Shown in pieces: positions 1 to 7,892 of a DNA stretch of 64,000 nt. The stretch lies in NCBI GenBank assembly GCA_025056175.1, contig JANWWK010000076.1, forward strand, positions 1 to 64,000, given 5' to 3'. Made by a program: the position numbers and the translations under genes. The notes beneath the pieces were generated by a model that searched no databases, had not been told where the DNA came from, and saw nothing but the letters and a program-made list of their open reading frames with translations. The DNA is from Anaerolineales bacterium (GTDB lineage: Bacteria > Chloroflexota > Anaerolineae > Anaerolineales > Villigracilaceae). How positions within the stretch are numbered: the first letter of the stretch is position 1; each line of letters starts with the position of its first letter.

Positions 1-3000
1 GCGGCTTCTGACCGGCGGGGGCCTGCAACTTCTTCAAATGCGCGTCCCTGAGGTGCTCCTCCACCTTACGGCGAATTTCCACCAAACTTTCTCTGGGCAA
101 CACGAGACGGCGCGGCGTTTCGGGCGTAGAGCGGATGAGCGGATAAATGCGCTCCGGACTCTCCTCGATGGTCTGCCGGGCGAGGTCGTAGAGCAACCAT
201 TTCGTGCTGCCCGCTTCCAGGCTCCACACGCCGCTCGCGTCCGGCCCCGGAACCCGGTAGCAGAAGAAGACGGCCTGCGCGCCGGCGGAGGGGTGGGTGC
301 GCCCGCTGAAGACGCGCAGGGGCATCGCGCGCAGGCGCTCTTCCAGGCCGGGGTTGGCCTGGAGCAGGTCGTTGAACGCAGCGCGCATTTCCTCCAGCGG
401 GTTCATCTGCCCCTCGTAGGCGCGGCCAAACTCTTTCAATGCCTCGTAATCGTCTTCGGGGGTGAGCAACTGGCGGCCTTCGATGCCAAACAGTTTGGAG
501 ATGCGCAGGGTCTTGTGCGCCACGCGTTCGTACAGGCGCAGCACGTCGTCCAGTTCATTCGGCGGCAGAAAGTTCCAGAAATACACCTTGCCGCGCAGTT
601 CACGCGCTTCGGGATGGTCGGCCAGCAATTTTTGTTCGATGTCCGGGTCGAGACGGCGGTCCACGCGGCCAATGCGCTGCATCAGGCGCACCGGATTCCA
701 GTGCAGGTCATAGTTGATGAGCAGGCAGGCATCCTGCAGGTTGAGGCCTTCCGAAAGCACATCGGTGCTGATGAGGATACGGGTTTCCGGCCGGCCCTGG
801 GCGGCCAGGTCGCCGCTGCTGGATTCGTTGTAATAGGGTGAAAAGGCAGTAATGATCTCGCCGCGGTCGCCGCCGCGTCCGCTGTCCACCTCGGCGATGT
901 GAGTGAAGCCGGCCTGCTGCAATGTTCGGTACAGGTAACGCGCCGTGTCGCGGTATTCGCTGAAAATCAGCACCTTGTGGCGGCGGAGCAGGTCATCGTT
1001 CTGGAGCAAGGCAATCAGAGTCTGGACTTTGTCGTCGCTGGCCGCCGAAAAATGGCGGATTTCGCGCAGGAAAGTGACCAGCTGCTCCAGGTCGAGGTAG
1101 GTTTCGTTCAGGATTTCTTCGACGCGATACTGCTTACGGGAGAGTTTTTCCACCTTTTCCAGCAGGTCGAGCGGCAGGCTGGCGTCGTCCTCCAGTTCCT
1201 CCTCGCCGCTTTCCTCCTGCTTGCGGCGGTTGATTTCGATGAGCAGTTCCTCGTGCTGCGCCTTCCAGCGTTCCAGGCGGCGTGTCTCAGCGGGCGTCTC
1301 GCTGTGGACTTCAACCCAGGCCAGCAGTTTCAGGAGCAGGTCTTCACAGGTGGCGCGGAAAGCGTAGGCCGAACTCTCAAAACGTTTGAGCAATTGCGTG
1401 CGGATGAGGCCGACCACCTGCTCCTGGCGGCCTTTTTCGAATTCGTAATCCAACCCGCTCTTGCTGTCCAGCGTCATCTGCCGGACGGGGTAGTTCAAGG
1501 GGTAATAGACGGCCAGGCTGAGCAGGGGCTTTTCCTTGCTGAAGGCTCTCTTCAATTCTTCCAGCAGGCCGCCATAGGTCTTTTGCAGAGAATACGCCGC
1601 GACCCTGGGCGGCTGGCGTTGGGGAAAGATGACCTGCGCCCCGCCGTGCTGTTCCTGGCTGCGACGGGCGTAGGCGCGGCTGCGCTGCACCACCACAGCG
1701 CGGAACAGTTCATCCTGGCTCAGCAGGCGCTCGGCCTCCGCAGCGGAGATTTCCACACTGCCATCGCCGGCGGCTTTCTGCAGGGCTTTTTCTAACGTGC
1801 GGAAATGCCCCGGCAGGCTGTGAATCCCGATGCTGCGGAAGTGGTCAGGGCGGCGGCGCGAAAACAACTCGATGAGATGTTGTAAATCCAGCGAGCTGTT
1901 GTTGATGGGCGTGGCGGTCAGCAAGAAGACTTGCTTGCCTGCGAGCATTTCAAACAATTTGCGGTACGAGCGGGCGGCCTGATTGCGAAAGTGATGCGCC
2001 TCGTCAATCAGCACGACATCGGCTCTTTCGGCCACTTCCTGCATCCGTCGGGGGTAATCCTGGCTTTCACGCAACAGGTCTGTGTGGTTATAAATCACAA
2101 AGTTGTTGCCAAAGCGCGAATCCACGACGCCAGGCAGATACTTGTTCAGTTTGGCCTCCCAGACGGCCTCGCGGGCGGCCTTCGGCACAAAGAGGGCTAC
2201 GCGCTTGCGGTCGTGCAGCAGGCGTTCGATGAGCATCAGCCCGATGAAAGTCTTGCCCAGGCCGACGCTGTCGCACAGCAGCGCCCCGTTGAAATCTCTG
2301 GCCTTATCCAGCAGGTCGTAGTAGCCTTCTTTCTGATAATGGTCCAGCACGCGGAACATGACCGACTGCTCGCGTTCCCACTCGCTGGCGCTCATCTCGT
2401 GCCCTTCGAAAAACTCGTAGAGCGCCCTGGCGTACACTTCGAAGGGGCTGAACTCGCGGGTGTGCCGCTCGATGACCTGCAGAATCTCCGGCGTCACGTC
2501 TTCGGCTTCGTTCCAGTATTGCTCGTACCAGGCTTGCAATTCCTCCACATCGTGGCGAATGCGGACGTTCAACTCGATGTTTTCGGTCAGTCCGGGCAGG
2601 GTAAAGTTGCTCGACCCGACCAGCGCCGCTGCGCCGACGACCTCCAGGCGCGGGTAGGTGATATAGGCTTTGGCATGAAATTTGCGCTCACGATAGACCC
2701 GGCAGGCAATCTTGCCGCTCTGCAGCGCCTGCACAATGGCCGGGACGCCGGTCAAAAAGTCGTTCTTTTCTTTTTCGGTTTCGATGCTGTCATCCAGTTT
2801 CTTCTTCAGACCGCCCAGCGCCTGGACAAAAACCTCGTGCGTGCGCTTGCTGGCTTCGTCGCCCATCAGGATACGAATCCGGTCAAGATTTTGCCACTTC
2901 CCGTCGAGCGCCAGCAGCGCGCCGATTTCAAAGTAGCCGCTGGCAACGTCCAGAGCAGTCGAAATTTCGCACCACTCGCGCAGATAACGCAGAACTTTCC

Positions 3001-3136
3001 ATTGCTCGTCACTGTTATCCACGATGAACAGGTCACCGCTGCGTTCAGGCGCAGGTTTCTTCGATTTCCCCGTTTGCGAAGACGGCACGTCTGGGAGGGA
3101 GGGCTGCAAGGGCGAGATAGGCTTTGAGGACGGCAT
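1..3136 (-). CDS. PLD-nuclease-like / SNF2-family helicase fusion (3' end beyond window)
   Basis: I translated this frame by eye. It stays open from the ATG at 3136 to the window edge (about 1045 codons), and its stop lies outside. Residues about 40-210 resemble a phospholipase D-type domain with H154-x-K156 and GSSNF at 174-178. A superfamily 2 (SNF2/RapA-like) helicase follows: GLGKT near 292-296, DEAH at 378-381, TATP at 407-410, and a C-terminal helicase half ending in LMQRIGRVDR near 800-825. The start is set by GGAGAAG just upstream. PLD+SNF2 proteins of this kind commonly sit in DNA-defence or restriction loci, where the ATPase translocates on DNA. DISARM uses separate PLD (DrmC) and SNF2 (DrmD) proteins, so I do not assign this fusion to it. 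The partners that would decide the role lie left of base 1. Confidence 0.88.
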   Translation of the reverse strand, partial: MPSSKPISPLQPSLPDVPSSQTGKSKKPAPERSGDLFIVDNSDEQWKVLRYLREWCEISTALDVASGYFEIGALLALDGKWQNLDRIRILMGDEASKRTHEVFVQALGGLKKKLDDSIETEKEKNDFLTGVPAIVQALQSGKIACRVYRERKFHAKAYITYPRLEVVGAAALVGSSNFTLPGLTENIELNVRIRHDVEELQAWYEQYWNEAEDVTPEILQVIERHTREFSPFEVYARALYEFFEGHEMSASEWEREQSVMFRVLDHYQKEGYYDLLDKARDFNGALLCDSVGLGKTFIGLMLIERLLHDRKRVALFVPKAAREAVWEAKLNKYLPGVVDSRFGNNFVIYNHTDLLRESQDYPRRMQEVAERADVVLIDEAHHFRNQAARSYRKLFEMLAGKQVFLLTATPINNSSLDLQHLIELFSRRRPDHFRSIGIHSLPGHFRTLEKALQKAAGDGSVEISAAEAERLLSQDELFRAVVVQRSRAYARRSQEQHGGAQVIFPQRQPPRVAAYSLQKTYGGLLEELKRAFSKEKPLLSLAVYYPLNYPVRQMTLDSKSGLDYEFEKGRQEQVVGLIRTQLLKRFESSAYAFRATCEDLLLKLLAWVEVHSETPAETRRLERWKAQHEELLIEINRRKQEESGEEELEDDASLPLDLLEKVEKLSRKQYRVEEILNETYLDLEQLVTFLREIRHFSAASDDKVQTLIALLQNDDLLRRHKVLIFSEYRDTARYLYRTLQQAGFTHIAEVDSGRGGDRGEIITAFSPYYNESSSGDLAAQGRPETRILISTDVLSEGLNLQDACLLINYDLHWNPVRLMQRIGRVDRRLDPDIEQKLLADHPEARELRGKVYFWNFLPPNELDDVLRLYERVAHKTLRISKLFGIEGRQLLTPEDDYEALKEFGRAYEGQMNPLEEMRAAFNDLLQANPGLEERLRAMPLRVFSGRTHPSAGAQAVFFCYRVPGPDASGVWSLEAGSTKWLLYDLARQTIEESPERIYPLIRSTPETPRRLVLPRESLVEIRRKVEEHLRDAHLKKLQAPAGQKP

Positions 3137-3186
3137 CTTCTTCTCCTGACCGGCGGGGATGCCCCCGTTTGTGAAATATAGCCAAA

Positions 3187-3195
3187 ATTATAGCA
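3187..3195 (-). promoter_or_regulatory. Extended -10 promoter of the helicase gene
   Basis: On the minus strand the sequence reads TGCTATAAT, a consensus -10 preceded by the TGN extension. The predicted start lies near 3180, giving a leader of about 45 bases that carries the GGAGAAG ribosome site. No convincing -35 is seen. Confidence 0.55.
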
Positions 3196-3394
3196 CGCAA
3201 GGCAGACTGTTCCGTCTGCCCTGCCCGTGTGTCAGTATGATTATCGCTGTGTACTCGATAAAAAACATCCCTGCTCAAATCCAGAAGACCATTTCGTCGC
3301 AGCCCAAAATATACAACTGGGCAAAGCCTGCAAGCCATCAAATAGCACCGCCTGACACCATCCCATTCGGTCTCACGCCCCCTACGCCCGGCAT

Positions 3395-3490
3395 AACCCC
3401 GCCTTCAGGTTAGACAGGTAACCCCGCCTTCAGGCGGTAGATTACACAGGCCAAAGCCTGTGCCACAACCCCGCCTTTCAGGCGGTAGAC
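3395..3490. repeat. Three imperfect copies of AACCCCGCCTTCAGG in the helicase-rnpB gap
   Basis: The gap 3137-3520 holds no gene that I can support. It contains AACCCCGCCTTCAGG at 3395-3409 and 3420-3434, and a copy with one extra T at 3467-3482. The last two copies continue into GGCGGTAGA, so that CCGCC-TTCA-GGCGG can fold. Between copies two and three is the small hairpin CACAGGC-CAAA-GCCTGTG (3445-3462). Another hairpin, GGCAGAC-N6-GTCTGCC, lies at 3201-3220. This looks like degenerate intergenic repeat material, not a CRISPR: the units are short and unequal and no spacers of constant length separate them. Confidence 0.6.
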
Positions 3491-3520
3491 GCGCCCTGTG
3501 CCACCACAAAAAAACACCCC

Positions 3521-3967
3521 AGGCTGGTCTGTAAGCCGCATTCTGTCCAGCGGCGGAGAGCGTTCCTCCGCGCCTGGGCGGTCATCTCTCTTGGCGGCAT
3601 GTCGCCACGCCGCTCCAGCAGCCTACCCGGGACTGGCCTCCTGAACAGGAGGCACATGGGGAAACGAGCACATTTCCCGATGGTCCGCAGACCACTTCGT
3701 CCCTGCTTGGCCTTGCTCCCGGCGGGGGTTACCAGGCCGCCCGCATTACTGCGGGCACCGGTGGTCTCTTACACCACCTTTTCACTATCACCGGCCTCTC
3801 CCAAAGGAAGAGAGCGGCTACCTGTTTTCTGTGGCCCTGTCCGGCAGGTTGGCCCTCCAACGAAGGGAGGATTGCCCCGCCCCGGGTATTATCCGACGCC
3901 GTGCTCTATGGAGTGCGGACTTTCCTCGACTCCGAACTCGCGGAGCCGCGACCGCCCGACCAGCCTT
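3521..3967 (-). ncRNA. rnpB: RNase P RNA, bacterial type A
   Basis: RNase P RNA is the catalytic subunit that trims tRNA 5' leaders. Read on the minus strand, the RNA contains the universal GAGGAAAGTCCGCACTCC near its 5' end. It also has the GATAGTGAAAAGGTGG region, the AGCAAGGCCAAGCAGG segment, and the 3' signature ACAGAATGCGGCTTA. The ends are set by helix P1: AGGCTGGT at 3966-3959 pairs with ACCAGCCT at 3528-3521. Length is about 447 nt. A run of seven T residues on the minus strand (3510-3516) follows and probably ends transcription. Open frames crossing this region are not genes. Confidence 0.95.
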
Positions 3968-4064
3968 GAGGTATTTTTATCATACCACAAATGACCCGGC
4001 CTTCCCCCCTGACCGTCATGACAAACATACTCCCCAAAACGTGACGCGCGTCTCGGCTGAAAAA

Positions 4065-4073
4065 TGCTACACT
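4065..4073 (+). promoter_or_regulatory. Extended -10 promoter of tryptophanase
   Basis: TGCTACACT (TGN plus TACACT) lies 42 bases before the ATG. The same nonamer, within the longer shared string ATGCTACACTA, precedes the recombinase-like gene at 5557-5565. Confidence 0.5.
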
Positions 4074-4115
4074 AACGATACCATGCGTTTCATCTTTCAC
4101 CCACCAGGAGAACCC

Positions 4116-5492
4116 ATGCCCTACCACCCCCCTGAACCGTTCCGCATCAAAACCGTCGAACCCATCCGTCTGCCCAGCCTGGCAGAGCGGAAAGCCGCCA
4201 TCCAGGCGGCAGGCTACAACGTCTTTGCCTTGCGGGCTGAAGATATTTTCATTGACCTGCTGACCGACTCTGGCACGGGCGCAATGAGTCAGAACCAGTG
4301 GGCGGCCATGATGCTCGGCGACGAATCCTACGCCGGAGCGCGCTCCTACCAGCGTCTCAAAACCGCAGTTGAGGATATTTTCGGCTTCAAACACTTCTTC
4401 CCGACCCACCAGGGGCGCGCCGCAGAGAACATCCTGGCCGCTGCTCTCGTCCGCCCGGGCAACGCCATCCCCTCCAACATGCACTTCGACACCACCGATG
4501 CCAACATTCGCGCACGGGGCGGCCGACCGGTGAACCTGGTGATTGACGAAGCCAGCGACCCCCAAAACCCGCACCCCTTCAAAGGCAATCTCGACATCGC
4601 CAAATTGAAAGCCTTCATTGAGAAGACCGGGCCGCAAAACATCCCCTTTGGCATGATGACTCTGACGAACAACGCCGGCGGCGGGCAGCCGGCCTCGATG
4701 GAGAACATCCGCGCCGTTGCGGAGACCTACCACGCCTTCGGCATTCCCTTCTACATTGACGCGGCACGCTACGCCGAAAACGCCTACTTTATTAAACTAC
4801 GCGAACCTGGCTACCAGCAAAAGACCCCTCTGGAAATTGCCCGCGAGATGTTTTCGCTGGCCGATGGCTTTTGCATGAGCGCCAAAAAAGACGCCATTGT
4901 CAACATTGGCGGTTTGCTCGGCACAAACGATGACGCCGTCGCCGAACGCTTGCGCAACGAGCTGATTTTGCGCGAGGGCTTCGTTTCCTACGGCGGGCTG
5001 GCCGGGCGCGACCTGGACGCGATGGCTGTGGGCCTGTACGAAGGGCTGGACGAGAACTACCTGGCCTACCGCCTGAGCCAGACTGCCTACGTGGCTGCCC
5101 GGCTCAAAGAAATTGGCGCGCCGATGATTGAACCCCCCGGTGGACACGCCATCTACCTGGATGCCGGCGCCATCCTGCCGCACATCCCGCACGGCGAGTT
5201 TCCCGGTCAGGCACTCACGGTGGAACTCTACCTGGAAGGCGGCATCCGCGCCTGTGAAATCGGCTCGGTCATGTTCGCTCATCCCGACCCCGATACCGGC
5301 GAGATGGTCTACCCACGCCTGGAACTGGTGCGCCTGGCAATTCCGCGCCGCGTCTATACCCAAAGCCACTTCGACTACCTGGTGCAGTGCATCGCCAACA
5401 TCCTCAAGCGCGCCGAAAGCCTGCGCGGGTATCGCCTCACCTACGCTCCCGAACTCTTGCGCCACTTTACGGCGCGCTTCGAGCCGCTCTAA
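4116..5492 (+). CDS. tnaA: Tryptophanase (tryptophan indole-lyase)
   Basis: A PLP-dependent beta-eliminating lyase of 458 residues that cleaves tryptophan to indole, pyruvate and ammonia. The [12 protein letters not shown] block places the PLP lysine at about K258. Tryptophanase and tyrosine phenol-lyase are close relatives. This protein has FDTT (D125) where tryptophanases carry the aspartate equivalent to E. coli D137 and tyrosine phenol-lyase has FTTT. It also has GIRACEIGS, as in tryptophanase, instead of the lyase's MERG. I therefore prefer tryptophanase. The start is set by AGGAGAA at 4106-4112; an in-frame ATG at 4083 lacks this spacing. It appears monocistronic, and I see no obvious TnaC leader peptide. 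Confidence 0.9.
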   Translation: MPYHPPEPFRIKTVEPIRLPSLAERKAAIQAAGYNVFALRAEDIFIDLLTDSGTGAMSQNQWAAMMLGDESYAGARSYQRLKTAVEDIFGFKHFFPTHQGRAAENILAAALVRPGNAIPSNMHFDTTDANIRARGGRPVNLVIDEASDPQNPHPFKGNLDIAKLKAFIEKTGPQNIPFGMMTLTNNAGGGQPASMENIRAVAETYHAFGIPFYIDAARYAENAYFIKLREPGYQQKTPLEIAREMFSLADGFCMSAKKDAIVNIGGLLGTNDDAVAERLRNELILREGFVSYGGLAGRDLDAMAVGLYEGLDENYLAYRLSQTAYVAARLKEIGAPMIEPPGGHAIYLDAGAILPHIPHGEFPGQALTVELYLEGGIRACEIGSVMFAHPDPDTGEMVYPRLELVRLAIPRRVYTQSHFDYLVQCIANILKRAESLRGYRLTYAPELLRHFTARFEPL

Positions 5493-5525
5493 AGATGCAA
5501 AAATGGTTATAAATTCATTTCAACA

Positions 5526-5540
5526 CGTGTTTGAAACACG
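5526..5540. promoter_or_regulatory. Perfect 7-1-7 palindrome over the -35 region of the recombinase-like gene
   Basis: CGTGTTT-G-AAACACG is a perfect inverted repeat centred about 39 bases upstream of the predicted transcription start. It sits where a dimeric regulator would block or recruit polymerase. It could equally be the downstream edge of the tnaA transcript, but it has no following T run. Confidence 0.45.
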
Positions 5541-5556
5541 GTTTTGCACAAAAATA

Positions 5557-5565
5557 TGCTACACT
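5557..5565 (+). promoter_or_regulatory. Extended -10 promoter of the recombinase-like gene
   Basis: TGCTACACT ends about 25 bases before the ATG at 5591, with AAAGGAGAAG as ribosome site in between. It is identical to the tnaA element at 4065-4073. Confidence 0.5.
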
Positions 5566-5590
5566 ATGCGCGTAACGAAAGGAGAAGCGT

Positions 5591-6487
5591 ATGGCAACCA
5601 CTCCGGTTACGGCGCATATCACCGCCAATACCTCCATCCTTCCCGCCATCAGTGCGTATGAAATTTTCCTGAACGACCAGGGCCGTTCTCCCTATACTGT
5701 CAAAGCCTTCCTCTCCGACCTTCGTCTGATGGCTTCGTATTTTCCGCCGGATCGCACGCTCGGCGCCATCACCACCGCCGATTTGAACGCCTTCTTCGAG
5801 TGGATGCAAAGCGAACGTGGCGTGCCGTGCAGTCCCAAAACCCTTGCCCGGCGCATCACCACCGTCAAATCATTCTTCCGCTGGCTGAACAAAAACGGCG
5901 TGTTGCTGCTGGACCCGGCAGAAAAGGTCGTGCAGCGCTCCGTGATGTCGCCCCTGCCCACCGTGCTGACCGAGGACGAAGTCCAGGCCGTCATGCTGGC
6001 CGCCGACCGCTACCGGCGCAAACCCAAACCCGATGCCCGCCCGTATGCTCTGCTCTACCTGTTGCTCTCAACGGGCGTGAAAAAAAGTGAGTGCCTGGGC
6101 ATTCACCTGAATCACCTGGATCTGACCGCCCCCGAAGGGCCGCGCGTATTCATCAAATACGCCAGCCCGGTCAACCGCTACAAAGAGCGCAAATTGCCCC
6201 TGCCCGATGACTGGATACCGGTCTATGAAGAATACGTGGCGCAATACAAGCCGGTAGACCGCCTGTTCCCCTGGTCACCGCGCCGGCTGGAATATCTGCT
6301 CGAAGACATCGGCAATGATGCCGGGCTGGAAAAACACCTGTCTTTCGACATGTGCCGCTGGACGTATGCGCTCGGAGAATACCTGCGCGGCGTGGAACCC
6401 GATACCATCCGTCAAAATCTGGGCGTCTCCAAAATCCAGTGGCGTGAGTTGAACCTGAAACTCAAACAACTGGCCGGCAACGCCTGA
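5591..6487 (+). CDS. Tyrosine recombinase-like protein lacking the catalytic tyrosine
   Basis: 298 residues with the two-domain plan of phage integrase/XerC proteins. The N-terminal SAM-like core-binding domain is at about 16-115 and the catalytic-fold domain at about 125-295. The fold is recognisable but the active site is eroded. The first catalytic Arg is K164 (TGVKKSE). The HxxR histidine is D253 (FDMCR, keeping R256). The LGH histidine is V279. The nucleophile position is N288. Only the beta-hairpin Lys (K198) and second Arg look intact. It is therefore probably a DNA-binding relic or regulator, not an active recombinase. The ribosome site AAAGGAGAAG fits the start. Confidence 0.8.
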   Translation: MATTPVTAHITANTSILPAISAYEIFLNDQGRSPYTVKAFLSDLRLMASYFPPDRTLGAITTADLNAFFEWMQSERGVPCSPKTLARRITTVKSFFRWLNKNGVLLLDPAEKVVQRSVMSPLPTVLTEDEVQAVMLAADRYRRKPKPDARPYALLYLLLSTGVKKSECLGIHLNHLDLTAPEGPRVFIKYASPVNRYKERKLPLPDDWIPVYEEYVAQYKPVDRLFPWSPRRLEYLLEDIGNDAGLEKHLSFDMCRWTYALGEYLRGVEPDTIRQNLGVSKIQWRELNLKLKQLAGNA

Positions 6488-6510
6488 AGGGCCTGAATCC
6501 TCCCCCTCCG

Positions 6511-6540
6511 TGTGGGACAACTCGTAGGAGTTGTCCCACA
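6511..6540 (+). terminator. Hairpin after the recombinase-like gene
   Basis: TGTGGGACAACTC (6511-6523) pairs perfectly with GAGTTGTCCCACA (6528-6540) around a GTAG loop, giving 13 base pairs. It lies 24 bases after the stop codon. Only ACATTTTC follows, so the T tract is weak; it may act as an imperfect terminator or an RNA-stability element. Confidence 0.5.
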
Positions 6541-6634
6541 ACATTTTCAGGGGCATGTACAACCCATCTCCTGTGGACAATTTCCTGGTCAAACAGGTAA
6601 CCAATCGTCGTACCCCCTCCGCTCTCCATTTCTC

Positions 6635-6643
6635 TGGTATGAT
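6635..6643 (+). promoter_or_regulatory. Extended -10 promoter of the MscS gene
   Basis: TGGTATGAT (TGN plus TATGAT) lies about 56 bases before the ATG at 6700. GGAAAGG is the nearest ribosome-site-like sequence, somewhat far from the start. Confidence 0.45.
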
Positions 6644-6699
6644 TCGCGCCTGCGGCAACTCCAACGGCGCAAATTCTTTCGGAAAGGCCTCTCGCCTGC

Positions 6700-7521
6700 A
6701 TGAATCTGGAAACCATCCTGCTGGAATGGAAAACCCTGCTCAACCTGCTCCTGCCCAAACTGAGCGTGGCATTGCTCATTTTTCTCGTAAGTCTATACCT
6801 TTCCAAAGTAGTGAACGGCCTGCTCTTGCGCGCATTGGAGCGGCGCAAAGTAAACGCCGGCGCCGAACGGTTGATTGCCGAAAGCGCACGCTGGAGCATC
6901 CTGGTATATGGCACCATTCTCGCGCTTCAACAATTTACTGATGTCACTGCCTTTCTGGCCGGGTTGGGAATTTTGGGTTTTACGGTTGGGTTTGCCCTGC
7001 AAGACGTGATGAAAAATTTCGCCGCCGGGGTCTTGCTCCTGTTGCAAAAGCCGTTTCGCGTGGGCGAGAACATCTCCGTCTCCGGCTTCGATGGCACCGT
7101 CACGGCCATTGACCTGCGCTCAACCGAAATCAAAACCTTCGATGGGCGCATCGTCATCCTGCCAAATGCCGATGTTCTGAATCAGGCCATCATCAACTTC
7201 ACCCGTTCGGTTCACCGCCGGGTAGAACTACCGGTCAGTGTGGCTTACGGAAGCGACCTGGAGCAGGTGCGCGCCATCACACTCGAAGCCATTGCCCAGA
7301 TTCCAGGCCTGCTCTCCGAACCGGCCCCGCAGGTGGTCTTCCGCCATTTTGGCGATTCCGCCGTCAACTTCACGGTTTTCTACTGGGTAGATACCACGCG
7401 CATTGGTCTGCTCGCTGCGCAGGATGCCGGCCTCAAGTTCATTACGCAGGCATTTCAGCAACAGGGCATCGAAATCCCCTCCCCTACCCGTACGCTGCTG
7501 ATTACCAGAGAGAAGCAATAG
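6700..7521 (+). CDS. MscS-family small-conductance mechanosensitive channel
   Basis: 273 residues, close to the minimal E. coli MscS (286). The inner-membrane channel opens on membrane stretch and releases solutes during osmotic downshock. Hydrophobic helices lie at about 15-40, 65-85 and 88-115. The pore helix is the glycine/alanine-rich GLGILGFTVGFALQD segment, followed by NFAAGVLLLLQKPFRVGE at the start of the beta domain. The cytoplasmic vestibule has the family's ILPNADVLNQAIINF region. It stands alone, convergent with the DUF951 gene, with only four bases between stop codons. Confidence 0.92.
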   Translation: MNLETILLEWKTLLNLLLPKLSVALLIFLVSLYLSKVVNGLLLRALERRKVNAGAERLIAESARWSILVYGTILALQQFTDVTAFLAGLGILGFTVGFALQDVMKNFAAGVLLLLQKPFRVGENISVSGFDGTVTAIDLRSTEIKTFDGRIVILPNADVLNQAIINFTRSVHRRVELPVSVAYGSDLEQVRAITLEAIAQIPGLLSEPAPQVVFRHFGDSAVNFTVFYWVDTTRIGLLAAQDAGLKFITQAFQQQGIEIPSPTRTLLITREKQ

Positions 7522-7525
7522 CCGC

Positions 7526-7726
7526 TCATCCGCCAGCAGAGGGGCGGGGCAAAACGACCTTCAGGCGACGCGACAACTCGCGCCGCGTGAGCAACACCCG
7601 ATGCCCGCACGTGCGGCACTCCAGACCAATATCGGCCCCCAGCCGAACCACCGTCCACTCGTAGCCGCCACAGGGGTGCGGCTTTCGCAGACGTACCACA
7701 TCATTCAATTGCAGGTCACAAAGCAT
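7526..7726 (-). CDS. DUF951 family protein
   Basis: A small protein of 66 residues matching DUF951, often found as a single small gene in Firmicutes and Chloroflexota: [17 protein letters not shown], then [22 protein letters not shown] conserved cysteine precedes a CxxC pair, suggesting metal binding, but its function is unknown. I start it at 7726 because the family begins right there and TATAAT ends six bases before this ATG. A longer frame beginning at 7783 would add 19 residues unlike the family. It is convergent with the MscS gene. Confidence 0.85.
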   Translation of the reverse strand: MLCDLQLNDVVRLRKPHPCGGYEWTVVRLGADIGLECRTCGHRVLLTRRELSRRLKVVLPRPSAGG

Positions 7727-7732
7727 GGCAAA

Positions 7733-7738
7733 ATTATA
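7733..7738 (-). promoter_or_regulatory. -10 element for a leaderless DUF951 transcript
   Basis: The consensus TATAAT is separated from the ATG by six bases on the minus strand, so transcription should begin at or next to the start codon. There is no room for a ribosome binding site. Confidence 0.6.
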
Positions 7739-7892
7739 TCGCGGAGAGGCCGCGGGGATGTAACCCTGTTCCCTCCTGCGCATCTAAACCAGCACTACGC
7801 CATATCGCCGCTGAGGGGATAGGGCGTAGTAAAATTGGAGCATTGCTCTCAAATTCACTGCCGGGATACTCCCGGTTCACAAAGGAGAAACC

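Noticed and set aside
38-3127. Three long plus-strand open frames (267, 298 and 398 codons)
   Set aside because: They are antisense to the helicase gene. The minus-strand frame carries full PLD and SF2 motifs, while the plus frames have no recognisable domains.
3395-3490. Possible CRISPR array
   Set aside because: Only three short, unequal AACCCCGCCTTCAGG copies with overlapping palindromes, no constant spacers and no cas genes.
3599-3994. 131-codon open frame
   Set aside because: It lies within RNase P RNA, whose conserved elements are clear.
4116-5492. Tyrosine phenol-lyase
   Set aside because: D125 in FDTT and GIRACEIGS match tryptophanase, not the Thr and MERG residues of tyrosine phenol-lyase.
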